Under the pieces are notes generated by a model. It saw only the letters and a program-made list of their open reading frames with translations. It was not told the origin of the DNA and did no database searches. From Fusarium oxysporum f. sp. lycopersici 4287 (taxonomy: Eukaryota; Ascomycota; Sordariomycetes; Hypocreales; Nectriaceae): 64,000 bases of DNA. Both the position numbers and the translations under genes were made by a program. Positions 32,477 to 44,366 of this stretch are shown here, piece by piece. Position 1 is the first letter of the stretch. Each line of letters begins with the position of its first letter. The stretch is from NCBI RefSeq assembly GCF_000149955.1, contig NC_030991.1, positions 2,849,571 to 2,913,570 on the forward strand. Direction: 5' to 3'.

Positions 32477-35400
32477 GCGGAGGAATTGATGGGCCTTTTG
32501 AGAGCCCTAAGATGGTCGGCCGATTGAAGTGCCGGAAGCTATGTATCTCCGTGGCACGGTTCACAAAGTTTGAATCGGAATTCCCTGGCGGGGTTCAGGG
32601 CAACACGATAGTTATCCTGGAAAAGATTGTGTAAGATGGTAGAACCGAGGAATTGTGGGAGTGAAAGGTGATTCACTGGGCATCGAGTCTTACCGATTTT
32701 GTCGGAGTTACCGCTTATATGATGGGCCATCTATCGTGAGCTAGGCGTCACAGCTTCAAGCTTGGCGATCATCAGGTTCAGATCAGCGGTCACGATGTCG
32801 GGTCAAGGAACAAGGACGGACGGCGGACAAGAAACCCAAGCGGTAACAATATGGCATCTTCGAAAGATTGCCCTATCGGCACCGCGGCCAACAGCAGGCG
32901 GAGCGGATGATCGCCATAAAATCAAGACTCCGCTAGTCTATTGCGCTAACAGGGGATCGGATGGTGCTGTACGGGGTAGGTATCGTGACGTGAGTGGATC
33001 GGATGAGGAGGTGTAGGTAGTCGTCGACGAGGGAGAGCAGGTGAATGGAACATGCCAGGCCTTCAAATCTCTGTCGGAACCACAGAGGGTGGACAGATGA
33101 TTGCCGACAAATCGCGTTTGGTGTCGTTATCCTCAAGCTAAAATGGACAACCGTTGGACGGGCATATGAACAAGGGTGTAAATCCAGACCAATATTCAGC
33201 TGAGGGGACTTAGAGCACATTGTGATTACCGTTTGAGGGCTGGTTCTGGCGGAGAGAATCGTCGCTAAAGTCATTGCGATTGAGTGCGCTCTCACTATTG
33301 CCTTTTAGGTGAGCATATGTGATGCTTGGTAGGTCCGGAGACGGTCCGAGTGTAGACAAGTTAGCGTAGTGACAAGCAGGAAAGTGAAGCGCTTGCACAC
33401 CGGTGGATCACCTTTCCAAGAGGCAATCACCCCCGCCCGCCCGAGAGTCCTTTTGGCAACGTCTGCAATCAGAAACAGATACCGTGCCTTGGCCTTGGTG
33501 GAAACGTCGAATGTTGAGACCAGCCGCCCCCCCCACGATGCGCCGCAAACGCCAATGCCCAGCGGCAGACCCATTCTTTTCGCAAGGCAAGTCGATCTTT
33601 CATGACTTAGCTATCCTTTACAGGACCCCCAACATCTTCTGTGACCTTCAGTATCGGAACATATTCCATGGCCCTGGTCAACATCCACCGCTAGACGTTA
33701 TCACGTGTGGGTCCCTGATCCCTGACATAGCAATGCTTCCACTCCATTTGTCTACACAGGACATCGAGGGACGTTTTCCCAATAACGCTCGAGTGCCTAC
33801 ATGCAGATAAACTTGGCAGCTGAAGCAATGCATCTTTCTACAACAGCAGGGAAGAACTGCTACAGTAAACTACGACTTATGAGCTTGGTAATAGTTTTCC
33901 CGCCAAATTCCCTTACTTGGGTATGTAGAAAATTAAGATGGTCAACTAAAGGCTTGTCTTTCACTCGACACGGTCTCCTGATAATGAATGTCTTCACCCC
34001 CACCACCCCTGTCGTCACTCGCCCTGTCCATCCAAGCGAGCTGCTTGCCCGTGATCTCTGCGAGCGCGAAGGAAGGTACCCCGCACGTAATTTTCTTTTT
34101 TTAGGATGGGCAAGGCTCTGTTCGGCCTGTTATGTCATTTGCACCATATTAGTTAGCGCAGTCATTGTCTTTTGCACTGTGCCATGCCCGCTGTCTACCA
34201 CGTGGGGAATGGGAGAACACCGACCGAAAAGTATTTTGGAGAACGTCAGAGGGATGTAGAACGAAGGGTCAAGCTAGTAGCGTTGATACTTCTGCCCATC
34301 TCTATAAAGATGTATCCCTACTCTTTAGCTATGTGTAAACGTCTCAAACTACGCATGAGCGTATGAAACGTTGCGATCTGAAACCTCAACGTTATTGCTT
34401 CCATGCTATTGGATTTGATTCGCATAGGTTGCTCTATGCCCGAGTGTAACGCCACGCCGATCGACCTTTTAGCCCAAACTTGAGAGATGGATTCAACATG
34501 TTAGTATGAGCGAAGTGATTGCTTATTTGCTTGTCAGTCACAGCGCCACTTTCCTCTCTGACACTACCAAGCCTTTCGTCAACCTATTCTGGTCGGACGT
34601 AGGGTAGAGTCACGTTGACTAGCAAGAGCTTTAGCATTCACTAACGGCAAACAATAGAACATGCCGCAGAATGATACGTCTCTCTCCTCATGAACCTGCA
34701 TTTCGGTGCCACAATGAAGGGTCGATTGTCAGCAATTGCTCAGACATAATTTGCTACTTCGCCGTGCGATACCGCCCGCCCTCAGAACTTTGCAAACACG
34801 AAACAAACCTCTTGAGAATCCACTTAAGACCCAATCGATAGATCGGTGCATTCGTGTTCCATTGTCTTCTAAACGGTCCCCGTGGTGGTTAAGTGCCCGT
34901 AGCACCGGACTAATCAGGCCACTCAGTGTTGCTGTCAGTTCCAATGAAATTGTGCGAACGGATTGCTCCATGAAACTACTTCCAAAGTCAGGATCTTAGT
35001 AATTTAAGCCAGCAAAGACTCTGCAGACTTTCTGATAAACGGTTTCTCGGTTGGATACTCAACTCCAAGGCGAGAGCATTGCAACGTATCGCAGCCTGAG
35101 GATCCATTGATTCGTCCTGTTGGTCAGTTCATAGCTCCGAGAGATTAAAACATTGAGGTGCTTCATATCTGCATTAGACTGATGCGGGTTGCATCCGCCA
35201 ATTGGAGCCGGCATCAGCCAGCCATGAAAGCGCAGGGGGTCTTGCTGCATGGGGTCCACTCTCGCCTTAGCCTGACCCTCCAGGGGTGAAGCATGCTTCC
35301 TCATTCTCGTCAACTTACACACTTTTGAGCCCAGCCGCACACCCATTCCATCCGTCTTGCGGTCCCAGGGGTGTGTGGCCCACTGATTGGATTCGCACCG

Positions 35401-36241
35401 CAGGTGATTCAATTTTCTCATTAGCCGCCTTACTGAGACTAAGATATTCTACGTAGCAAAGTCTTATTGTGTGACGAAGCTTGTTCTGTAAGGCAAGCAT
35501 CTTGACGCGAAAATGCTGTTTCCTCTCCTACAGGTAACTGGTCTGTCACATATTAGCACACATATGAATAGCATCACGTGAAGTAATTGTGTAATAGCTA
35601 CTTGACTCATACTACCTCTTTTGGCCGGCTCATATCGTTAAATGGTTCAAAAGTGGAATTTGCCCAAAGTTCTCACATAAGCAAGAGCGAGGAAATGCCC
35701 TCGGCTATAACAAATTGGCTGTCGGCGGGACAAATGAAAGCACTGGAATTAGGTTAGCGAGAGCACAAGCGTGGGGGCACAACCTTCCGTGCTGATCGGG
35801 GGGAGCGGGGTATCACATCTGCCAATGCGCCTGGATATGTTTGGATGACTTGCTTCTTCTCTTTAGGTTTCTGCAGAAGTCAAGGGTCTCAGAGGTGTTG
35901 GCGTGCGAGCGGATATGCTCCCCGGCTGACAGGGAGCAGAAATGAGGTCGTAGCAATCTAACAAGGATCTAGGGAGAGATTCCGGGTAATCCGGTGTACT
36001 GTCAATGGCAGGTCTGTGTACACCTTTTCCACAGATTAGTCACCAGATAAAAGGTCCGGTTTATAAGTAAAGACGAAATCTGCCTCGATGGTAACATTAT
36101 AGGGGCCTCAAGTTCTTTCAACAATAGGAAGTGTTGCCTTCATTTCATCCATCAATGTGTCATCTGCCAGTGTTACCATGACTACAGCCATACCATCCTA
36201 CTTCAACCAAATTATTTACTCATTAGGGGAGCAATATTCCA
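32477..36241. other. Long intergenic stretch, no supported gene
   Basis: 3.8 kb between the divergently oriented WD40-type gene and the bZIP gene. Short frames occur on both strands (33403-33810, 33801-34259, 34729-34999), but each overlaps others of equal length and none shows a domain. Near 33980 an ATG opens a short Thr/Pro-rich frame that I could not extend through a credible intron. The right-hand kilobase probably holds the bZIP promoter; pyrimidine-rich tracts are present around 36080-36240. Confidence 0.45.
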
Positions 36242-37522
36242 ATGGCTTTGTGCATTCAAAATATTCTAAACTCGCCGGCCTTTGACGGAAACACATCTTC
36301 GTCCCCAGCGACCCAACCACCCAGCTTAACATCCGAGCCCTCTCCTAGAGCATCAACATGTCCACAAAGCCCGTATATGCCAACAGATCTCTCAGGTACA
36401 GCTCCTGGGCAGGCGGTGCCTGCTAAACGGCTCTTGGAGGATGGGACGATCGAAGACGTCTGGCCCCAGTATCCCAATCTACATCCTCCAATTGGATTAT
36501 CGACTGGGCCTTCCTCAGCGATATCTGATCCTGGTAGATTGCGTTCACGGGCGCTAACTGCTCCCCACGGAACACAAGCTCCCCTCTTCACTTTACCTAC
36601 AAGTCATGCGCCAGGTCGCCTGCAACCACCTCCGGCGCACCTTCAAGCTTCACATTCTCCTAACATACAGGCTGGTTGGCCACTCCCCCGTCCCACGAGT
36701 GAAACTATCTCGTCATGGTCAGAAACACTACCAAGGCCTGGTATGTGGGGATCCCTTTTCGGTGTTGAGGAACAGCAAGCCTTCATGGCGCTTCCGGGAA
36801 GCGAGACACCCATCCCCGTCCATATGGACTTTTCCCAGGCGTCCAAGAAGGCAAACGAGAAGAGACAGAGAAATGCAAAGGCATCGACCAGACATAGAAG
36901 GAAGAAGAAGATTATGCAGGAAGAGAATACAAAACAATTACAAGAGCTTCGGAATGAAAGGCGCCATATGGAAATGAGGATTGAGGAGCTGATTCAACAA
37001 CGGGACTTCTACCGCGAAGACCGTAACCGTTTACGAGACATTGTCGCACAAACGCCATCAATAAGTGGCCTTGCTGCCGGACCTCCTAGTCCTACTATTT
37101 CGACAAGCAATTCTTACGCTGAGACCGGGTCGTTAGCATCAGGGCCATCTGGGTCCATGAGTTACGGTGATGTACTATCCAAAGAAAGACCAACCCAACG
37201 CCGTCGAACCGATGACCATCCTGAATATTCGCTTCCACCATACGGGTCCCCTGCGAGCGGCCACCCGAGTGCATCTTCCAGTGCACTACCTCCAATGCCC
37301 ATGCCAGGTTATAGCGGGCCATCACGGCCATCATCTACGGCATCCTCAGCGAGCGGCGAAAGGCTGCCGCCGCTGAGAGTAACGGAAGGTCGACCTCCTA
37401 CTGGCCCACCCCCCGGGCCAGGTGTTCAAGAGCAGGATCTGCGAACTGGTCAGTGGGTTCCCGTTCAGCCTCGAGTTCCAGAGACTGGGTGGGCAACAAG
37501 GGACACTCACCGCAGGCCTTGA
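36242..37522 (+). CDS. bZIP transcription factor
   Basis: A single-exon frame of 426 residues, ATG at 36242, TGA at 37520-37522. Residues 202-222 are the basic region, KKANEKRQRNAKASTRHRRK, with the invariant Asn (N211) and Arg (R219) spaced as in bZIP domains. A leucine-zipper-like helix to about residue 267 follows (heptads in KQLQELRNERRHMEMRIEEL). The NAKASTRHRRKKK wording is of the fungal type with Ala-x-Ser after Asn. The flanks are Pro/Ser/Thr-rich and likely disordered activation regions. It should bind DNA as a dimer in the nucleus; its targets are unknown. The zipper is short and polar, so partner choice may be restricted. The gene looks intact. Confidence 0.88.
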   Translation: MALCIQNILNSPAFDGNTSSSPATQPPSLTSEPSPRASTCPQSPYMPTDLSGTAPGQAVPAKRLLEDGTIEDVWPQYPNLHPPIGLSTGPSSAISDPGRLRSRALTAPHGTQAPLFTLPTSHAPGRLQPPPAHLQASHSPNIQAGWPLPRPTSETISSWSETLPRPGMWGSLFGVEEQQAFMALPGSETPIPVHMDFSQASKKANEKRQRNAKASTRHRRKKKIMQEENTKQLQELRNERRHMEMRIEELIQQRDFYREDRNRLRDIVAQTPSISGLAAGPPSPTISTSNSYAETGSLASGPSGSMSYGDVLSKERPTQRRRTDDHPEYSLPPYGSPASGHPSASSSALPPMPMPGYSGPSRPSSTASSASGERLPPLRVTEGRPPTGPPPGPGVQEQDLRTGQWVPVQPRVPETGWATRDTHRRP

Positions 37523-39099
37523 TGCGATGGAATTTGATGTTTGAGATTTTCAGTGCATTACAGTTACGAAGGCTAGTGTCCTCAGCGCCTTGGAATACCG
37601 GAGTGTTCAGGCTTTTGGCATGGCTTTGGTGACGAACGTATGGGACTTTTGGAAGATGCCTCCGTTGGGCCAAGACGAATTTATCACATTTTGTAATGTT
37701 GTCTCATTTTATTCTCTTTCCTTCTTCACCACCAGGTTCAGTGTTGCCTGTTGTCTAAATTGAGAATAGCCAACTACATAATGCAGTCCTTTCACGAATA
37801 CTTATTAATTGCTATGGTAGCTATTTCGGTGTACAGCACAGCAGTTATAGGCCCTCACGCAGATGCAGAGATCACCTGAAGCCTTTAACCTTGTGAGATC
37901 TTCATTTGTAAAAGCGCCTGACCTCCGCATGCATAACTTCCCGTAACGATCTATCCCGCAGTTTACCTCCGTCTCCGATTCATGGGCCCGCGTGACCGCC
38001 AGCGGCTTCATTCGCTATGCTACTGACGGTATTGGGATGCTGCTTCCCAAGTATCTCTTGTCGGAAATGGAGGGTAATAAAGCTGTCAGAGAATTCCCCT
38101 GGCCCCTAGCTAGGATGCATCGCAAAGCCAATACGGGTGGCCAGGCCACGAGGTTGGAAGATCCAGAGGGTTAGTAACGCAAATTGAGTTGTGAGACGCT
38201 ACTCGAGATGTATCAAGCGCTAGCTGAAGATATCCACCACCCCAAGGACGCGGTATCTGTTCGAGTAACGCAGAGCAGGAACGTAGAATGTCACAGCCAC
38301 CAGAGTCTGCGCCTGGCGCATGAATAAAAACGAATAGCCGCTGTAGAGTAGTAGAAATTGAGAGAGATTCTGTTCTTACATATACTCTGGTACGCCGTAA
38401 ATTGGGACATCCTGTTCTGGATCAACCAATTAGCCATCCAACCGATGGTTTCAGCATACATTAGAGCCACGTAGACATCAGGAGACGTGGCCACAGCTCT
38501 TCAAGTAGCAAGGCAGAATCGTAACCCGTCTACTAAGGTCCAATGGGCTAAGTGTTCTTTATTCTTTTCTCTTTGCTATGAACTTCATCCTGTCGTGTAT
38601 TTGTTACCCTGAGACTTAGTACCACCACAGGATACGACAGAACCTGCATGGGATCATCGGATCCTAAATCTTCTGCACAACCTCTCGTTTTACCTTCAGC
38701 AATGAGAGGAAGATCATGCGAGCATTATGGGGTTGCATATCAAAAATTGCATATCAAAAATTGCATATCAAAAATTGAATTAGGTGTACGCTCGCTCGCC
38801 AACGCCACCCCGACGCAAATAGTATACTCGTTAGACACAAAAGGTTGGTGAAATATAACACAACCGGGTATTTGAGATCCGGACGTCTTTTCTGTCCCTC
38901 CAGATCTTCAGTCCGCTTAATCAGTGACCGTTGACAACATGAGAAGCCCGTCGTCACCTTACCCGTCGATCGCCAGGTACTCGTACACATAATGCTAAAC
39001 AAAGAGCGCATCTCATCAATTCAGTTTGGCGTAAGTCGTTACTCTTGCTTATTCATCATTTTCTCTTATAAACCCACTTCGCATCCCCATAGCATTCAT
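37523..39099. other. Intergenic between convergent regulator genes
   Basis: 3' flanks of the bZIP and C2H2 genes. No supported gene lies here. A short tandem repeat at 38733-38777 is listed separately. Short frames at 37805-38011, 38291-38494 and 38648-38851 have no motif. Confidence 0.5.
38733..38777. repeat. 14-bp tandem repeat, three perfect copies
   Basis: TTGCATATCAAAAA is repeated three times without change (38733-38746, 38747-38760, 38761-38774), followed by a partial TTG. It lies in intergenic DNA. Perfect copies suggest recent slippage expansion. The ATGCATAT-like core has no assigned function here. Confidence 0.9.
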
Positions 39100-40413
39100 T
39101 CATGACGGTGGGTTGCGACTTCGTCGATCACGATTGGGTCCATCTGGTCGCTGAGCAAGTACATCTCTCAGTTGCGGGTCGTCCTTGTCTTTGTCTATAT
39201 GATGAACACGGACGTGTCTAGGAGCAGTCAGCATCATTACTTGAGTTCGAGGGTCATATCTAGCTGTAGCACCGATATGGCCTAGCAAATTCACATACCG
39301 CTGAAGATTATCTGGACGTGGATATTTGTGTTCCCTATCAGGGCAAAAAGGGCAGACGTAGCCTGGGGAATCATGAACCAGGCCATGTCTTATCATTTCA
39401 TTCTTTCGCTTGAAGCCCTTCCCCCCTTCACTTCTCGGACACCCTTTGACTGGACAATAGTGTGGACGTATGGATGAGTGTACGTTCATGTGAGAGTTGA
39501 GAAGATACTGTGTCTGAAACGGTGCCGCATTGCATCCATGGACTGTACATGTATACGAGCCGGCAATTCCATCAATGCTCATCCGATCAGCAACTGAGGT
39601 TGAGTTGACCCGGGTTGATATGGCGGGTGTAGAATTGGTATGATCGGTGTTCGGAGACTCGCCAGAATTGCTACTACTATATGCTGTTGGAGCGCGAGGG
39701 TGATTGCCATTTACTGGGCAATGGTGCCAACTCATACCTGCCGTAGAGCATGGTAAAGATGCTCGATATCCATCTGGTGGTGAATGGGGTGACGATGGGA
39801 GATTGGTAGTCTTATGTCCTAGACTTCCAGCTCGCGAATTTGGGAAGGTCGAGGATGGGCCTGGGCGAGCACGACCAAGATCTTGTTCGGATAGGCGCTC
39901 TGGGGGTAAGTCGTGGAGCTCACCAAATGTCGAACGAAAAGACGGGAGAGATTGTGATGGAGGCTCGCCTGCTGGGGCGCGAACCCCATGATATAGCGGC
40001 GACAAGGATTCGTTAGACGAAGGTATTCGTGGTGATGTGACTGTGTTACCGGAGATATATCGCGACACAAACGGGTCCTTGATCAGGAGTGCGCCTGAAG
40101 CGAGGTTGCCGTCGACGGCCCCTTCTCGCCGCGGCTCTTCGCTTAGTGAGTCTTCGTCGCGTAGAAGACTTTCACGAGCAGCTTCGAGAGATATTTCAGG
40201 GGGATTCCATCCATTACCGAGATGTCGGAGCAACATACCAACTCCACCAGTTGCTTGAGACGTGCCATTGGGACCGATTTGATCTCTAGGTATATCTGGA
40301 GAAGGAGATCGAGATAGATTGAGTTTTGGACATATAGGTTTGAGTTCGGGGCTTGGAGAATCCATATCATCCAGATCGTATGTATCATTTCTCGGGTTGA
40401 GGCGGTTTCTCAA
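39100..40413 (-). CDS. C2H2 zinc finger transcription factor, three fingers
   Basis: The minus-strand frame contains three C2H2 fingers near the C-terminus: CTVHGCNAAPFQTQYLL with HMNVH, CPVKGCPRSEGGKGFKRK with HGLVH, and CPFCPDREHKYPRPDNLQR completed by HVRVH. The third finger is completed only if an 81-nt intron (39218-39298, GTATGT..CTCCTAG, CTGAC branch) is removed, joining LQR to HVRVHHIDK. The rest is Ser/Pro-rich. The protein is about 410 residues measured from 40413. That codon is TTG, the first in-frame ATG is at 40365, and the frame stays open and protein-like upstream to about 40460 (LYNTSLIEFSRDLRNRLNPR). The true start is therefore probably in an unrecognised 5' exon. It is expected to be a nuclear DNA-binding regulator with unknown targets. 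Confidence 0.85.
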   Translation of the reverse strand: MRNRLNPRNDTYDLDDMDSPSPELKPICPKLNLSRSPSPDIPRDQIGPNGTSQATGGVGMLLRHLGNGWNPPEISLEAARESLLRDEDSLSEEPRREGAVDGNLASGALLIKDPFVSRYISGNTVTSPRIPSSNESLSPLYHGVRAPAGEPPSQSLPSFRSTFGELHDLPPERLSEQDLGRARPGPSSTFPNSRAGSLGHKTTNLPSSPHSPPDGYRASLPCSTAGMSWHHCPVNGNHPRAPTAYSSSNSGESPNTDHTNSTPAISTRVNSTSVADRMSIDGIAGSYTCTVHGCNAAPFQTQYLLNSHMNVHSSIRPHYCPVKGCPRSEGGKGFKRKNEMIRHGLVHDSPGYVCPFCPDREHKYPRPDNLQRYVNLLGHIGATARYDPRTQVMMLTAPRHVRVHHIDKDKDDPQLRDVLAQRPDGPNRDRRSRNPPS

Positions 40414-40460
40414 ATCACGGGAGAATTCGATAAGAGAGGTATTATAGAGGTAATTGGGCA

Positions 40461-41817
40461 GGAGTACGACTCAAAAACCGTAGCAAATACATGCAAGCAA
40501 GTCGAGGTAATCAACATGCCAGTATTGGTTCGTATTCCGACTCCTGCTTTTTTGTATAGATCGATGGGCAGTATTCGGGAGCAATACTCAAGATACCTGT
40601 GATGTCAGCACTTAGTAGCTACCAAGTCGAGTCGGTTGAGGCTTGCGACGCGAGCGCGGTAAGCTGTTGGCGCAAAGAAGCAGCGGGGATGATAGTGTAT
40701 TCATCTTTCGCGGGGCAATGCGTAATATTTGGGAGACTCTACCTGTCCGATGAGTGAGAGGAATGCGAAAGGGGGATTCGGACCTTTTAGTGTTCGAGTG
40801 ATTGGTGTTACATCTCCTGTCTTTCGTTACGGTCAGTAGGCTGAGAACGTGAGACTCTTCGGATGAGGCTCTGCTTTGTTGTTGTTGTTGTTCTGGGGGC
40901 CCTATGACAGTGCGTATTAAGCGCCATCTTTCTTCAAGCTTAACCTATATCGGAATAGTGTAGCCGACAACCTAGCCAATGAGAACAAGTCTAGCTGGTG
41001 CGGGGCAACCGACATCTTTCGTGAGAACTCCTTCTTTCCTGCCAACTCCTTGCTCTACCTCGGAATTTTTGGGACGAAGAATCTTTCAGACCTCTCCCAC
41101 TGAAGAGGAGATATGTAATACATATTTACATCGAATAACATGGGCAAAGTAAAGCGCTACTAGAATGACTTGAGGAGAAATGCAAGGAGTCTCTTCAGAA
41201 AGGCCTAGGGTAAGGCGCTTTCAGGCAAGACAGATATCCCATGAAACATTGTTGTTTCTTTCTCTTGTAAAAACAGGAATGCATTCCTTTGCTCTCCCCT
41301 CTGGCCAACGCCGGCAAGGTATCAAGGTTCTAAAATTGGATGCCGTACTCCAAAGGGTATTCCTACGTCAGTTCAAGGCTAGTGGCCTTGGGTATGAGTC
41401 AAAGATCTCAACTTTTCGCAGTGTTCTTTTTGACAAAATTCACATTTGTATGTGACACCTGGGCAGTAGCATGCCTATCGTTCCCATTCAACAATCCCGT
41501 ATTTGAGATTGGCACTTCATCTAAAGAGGGCGGATGCCTTAGAAGGGCCATGGCTTTACCGCAACTCGAATCTCCTTTTGATGCTGGCAAGAAGTAAGCT
41601 TCATCAAGCGTACAGCAGCCCAAAGAGATAGAATGAAACAGGATCTCCCCTTCTATAACTTCCATAGCTCATACCAGCATTTGCACATTATTTTGCGGAG
41701 ACGCATTTCATCAATGGAGTTGCAATCACGATGAGGATAGTCGCGAACAGATCGAATCAATAATTCTATAGTACATCCTACTCGCAACTCTAAAAGCAAA
41801 GAAGCAGAAACACTACT
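40461..41817. other. Intergenic; probable 5' exon or promoter of the C2H2 gene
   Basis: The left few hundred bases should contain the missing first exon and promoter of the C2H2 gene, but no ATG-bearing exon with a clear donor could be chosen. Short frames at 41180-41665 overlap on both strands and have no domain. A GTT microsatellite-like run (TTGTTGTTGTTGTT) lies near 40878. Confidence 0.4.
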
Positions 41818-42942
41818 CTATGGTTTGGGACTGTGCATCGCCGGGGTTGATCGATACTGTAATTTGGGAGGCTCCATCTCGACATCGATGCCCTCGTCGC
41901 TTCCATTATATTTTGACACCATATACATAGGCGCCATGAACTCCAATTTGTTCTCCAAATCGTTCTGCTCCTCTGTGGATGTTGGTTTGCTTTCCTTCGG
42001 GTCAGCGACGTTGTCGCAACATATGACAATGGGTTGTCCCGTAGGGACCTGAACTCTCTCGCCTGTTTCCTTGGCCAATTCGGGCTCTCCAGGCTCGACG
42101 CGTTCCTTCTCGGCCTGAGCCATCGAGAGGATCTTAGTCAGTTTCTTCCGCACCTTTCTGATCTCATTATTGCAGTCGCTGTCGAGAAGGAACTGCAGGG
42201 CACCATGCTCACATACCCTCTGCACGAATTTGAGGCCCTTGTTCAGCTTATCGTATACGTCAGGCAGTTGATCGTCAAAGCCGGATGAAGGGGGCTTATC
42301 ATCGTTGTTCTCATCCTTTGACACGCCCTGCTCGGTCAATCTCTTGATCTGAGCCATTCGTGCCGCCCACCTGGCCTTGCGCATCGCCTCCATAATCTTT
42401 GAGGCGTACACCACAAGATCGTCAAAGGCTGTTTGTACATAATCGTCGTAGTAGACAGTCATCGTGCTTTGCGTTCGGTAAAATTCGGGAAAATCCTTGT
42501 CGGAGTTCATAGATTGCGGCTTGGGCTTCTTAGTGACTGTATATTTTGCTCTGTCTCGCTGCGCTCTGAGAATTGTTTTCTGTTTATGGATGGAGGCGGG
42601 GCTTGGAGTATGTACCCGAAATGCCTCTGGCTTGCCTGGTGTCTCCGCTGTGTTTTCGCCGGCGCCGTCTTCGATGATGTCTTCGTTCGCCGGAGCCTCG
42701 GTGTGGATTACTGGAGGGCCATCTCTAGGCTTGAGTGACTCGGTGGAGCCTTTGTTGCGAAGTGACTTTGTCTCTGCATTCTTGCCCTCTGCTACATCAG
42801 CAGCGGCCAGCTCTGCCTGGCGTCGGTCAATTTGGCCGCTGAGGTCGTCAAGTTTCTGCAACCAGTCCGGGACATTGTTGACGAGATTCTTAAGCGCATC
42901 CATAGCCATGTCACGAAAGTCGGTTTCTCGCGGTGGAGCCAT
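41818..42942 (-). CDS. Conserved fungal protein of unknown function
   Basis: 374 residues in one exon, ATG at 42940-42942, stop at 41818-41820. The N-terminal 35 residues (MAMDALKNLVNNVPDWLQKL, then DDLSGQIDRRQAELAA) form a predicted amphipathic helix pair. An acidic linker leads to a basic helical core (RAQRDRAKYTVTKKPKPQSM, YYDDYVQTAFDDLVVYASKI, KARWAARMAQIKRLTEQG). A further helical block, LPDVYDKLNKGLKFVQRVCE, follows, and then an acidic tail. The wording reminds me of conserved hypothetical proteins in other filamentous ascomycetes, but I cannot name a domain or activity. Steady coding quality and no disruption suggest that it is expressed. No signal peptide or membrane segment is seen, so a cytosolic or nuclear location is most likely. 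Confidence 0.8.
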   Translation of the reverse strand: MAPPRETDFRDMAMDALKNLVNNVPDWLQKLDDLSGQIDRRQAELAAADVAEGKNAETKSLRNKGSTESLKPRDGPPVIHTEAPANEDIIEDGAGENTAETPGKPEAFRVHTPSPASIHKQKTILRAQRDRAKYTVTKKPKPQSMNSDKDFPEFYRTQSTMTVYYDDYVQTAFDDLVVYASKIMEAMRKARWAARMAQIKRLTEQGVSKDENNDDKPPSSGFDDQLPDVYDKLNKGLKFVQRVCEHGALQFLLDSDCNNEIRKVRKKLTKILSMAQAEKERVEPGEPELAKETGERVQVPTGQPIVICCDNVADPKESKPTSTEEQNDLENKLEFMAPMYMVSKYNGSDEGIDVEMEPPKLQYRSTPAMHSPKP

Positions 42943-44366
42943 GTTGAGATGATGATACCCGAAGTCCGATGCGTATGAATTAAAACAAATAGTGAAATGC
43001 CCAGGAATTCACCGTTGAACGGGACGTGAAGCTGAAATGTCGAGGTGAAACAATTACAACGAAGAATATAAAGATTTCAACACCACCAAGAAGATGAGAG
43101 GGTGCGTTAGTAATAAAACATGTATTCCTTTGCTGGGGAGCCCAGTCTTTAAATGTCTCACGGGATTCAAGAAACCTCCTGTCCCCTTACCAAGCAAGCT
43201 CCTGTCTTGCGCAAGACACGCTCGCGAACAGCGCGGCCACAACAGCTGATCCTTGTCAAGTCCAAGCCACTAGAGTTGTCTCTTTTCTCTCCCGCTTTAC
43301 CCCCCGAAAACAGGGAAGCTTGTCGTTGCTTATTCGTGTTGGTGCTGGGGTCTTTTTGAAGGGTCGTAATTGATATGGGGTCCAATCGGTACATCCGCAG
43401 ACGCCCTCCAGAACGTCACGCTACTCTTTTTCTACGCGCGACATGGGCCAGGGGGACACGGAAGTAATCCACTCAACGCTTGTACCTGCACGTATCATTT
43501 TGCATTGGCGCTCAATTGTGCATATGCAATGCGCCTCTCTCGTGCAGCCCAGGTACAGACCTTCGCTTGGCCGCGAAATTGGTCAACATTCCCGACATTC
43601 ACCGGAACCCAGCTCTTCTGCCGGCTGTCACGATCGGCAGTCATTCCCAGTACGGTTAATACCAGGCATGGTCAAGTTTTATCACACAGAAGCAATCAAG
43701 GAGTCAGCACAGCGGGAAACTTTGCGTATTTGGAGAACAACATGACAAGACCGCATGGATAAAAGGCCAGCGCAATACATCATGCGATAAGCCACGTGTC
43801 AAGGCCCGTTTCACATACCAAGTCTTGAATAATCTGGCCTCGCCGCTGAGCCTTGATATTTTATAGCGCGGTCATCAAGCTGCAAGGACTTGAATCCATC
43901 TCAAGCTCGTTCCAAGGGGCGTGAGTTGTTACTCGGCCTTTCCCAATCTGCTTCGCAACTCGACGACGCCAGGATGTCATTGATCGACTCTACAATTGAC
44001 ATGCTAACTAGAGACGGCCAATCCTGTCGACTGTAGCAGTACATTGGCAACAGCCTCGGTGACAGTGAAGCCAAGGTGGCTCATCCAGGCATCGCCATGT
44101 AGCCAGCGTGCCCTTGGAGGATTTTGGTTTGCCATCTTACCAGCTCCGACGCAGTGGCTCTGTTACCAAAATAGTGTGTGTTCAACTTTAGTTCGATAGC
44201 CTTACAAGACAAATGAATTCACATTCGGACCTGGCCTGACATGCACTTCAGCTCCAGGATGCTAACTTGACCCATTTACCAACGCCCGGTCATTCAACAT
44301 TTGATGCGGGCTGTGTTGCAAGCGCTTCGACTTGCCATAGCCGTGGTACTGGCATCTCGCTACTTT
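42943..44366. other. Intergenic, no supported gene
   Basis: Upstream region of the gene starting at 42942 and downstream of the Cys-rich gene at 44997. Overlapping frames at 43153-43394 and 43370-43762 occur on both strands or in two frames without motifs. No repeat or RNA gene was noticed. Confidence 0.45.

Noticed and set aside
39218..39298. Reading the C2H2 gene without an intron (437 codons)
   Set aside because: It is open, but it separates LQR from HVRVHH and destroys the third finger. The segment has good GTATGT donor, CTGAC branch and CTCCTAG acceptor.
42433..42952. Plus-strand frames of 101 and 151 codons
   Set aside because: Antisense to the 374-residue minus-strand gene, with an unlikely composition.
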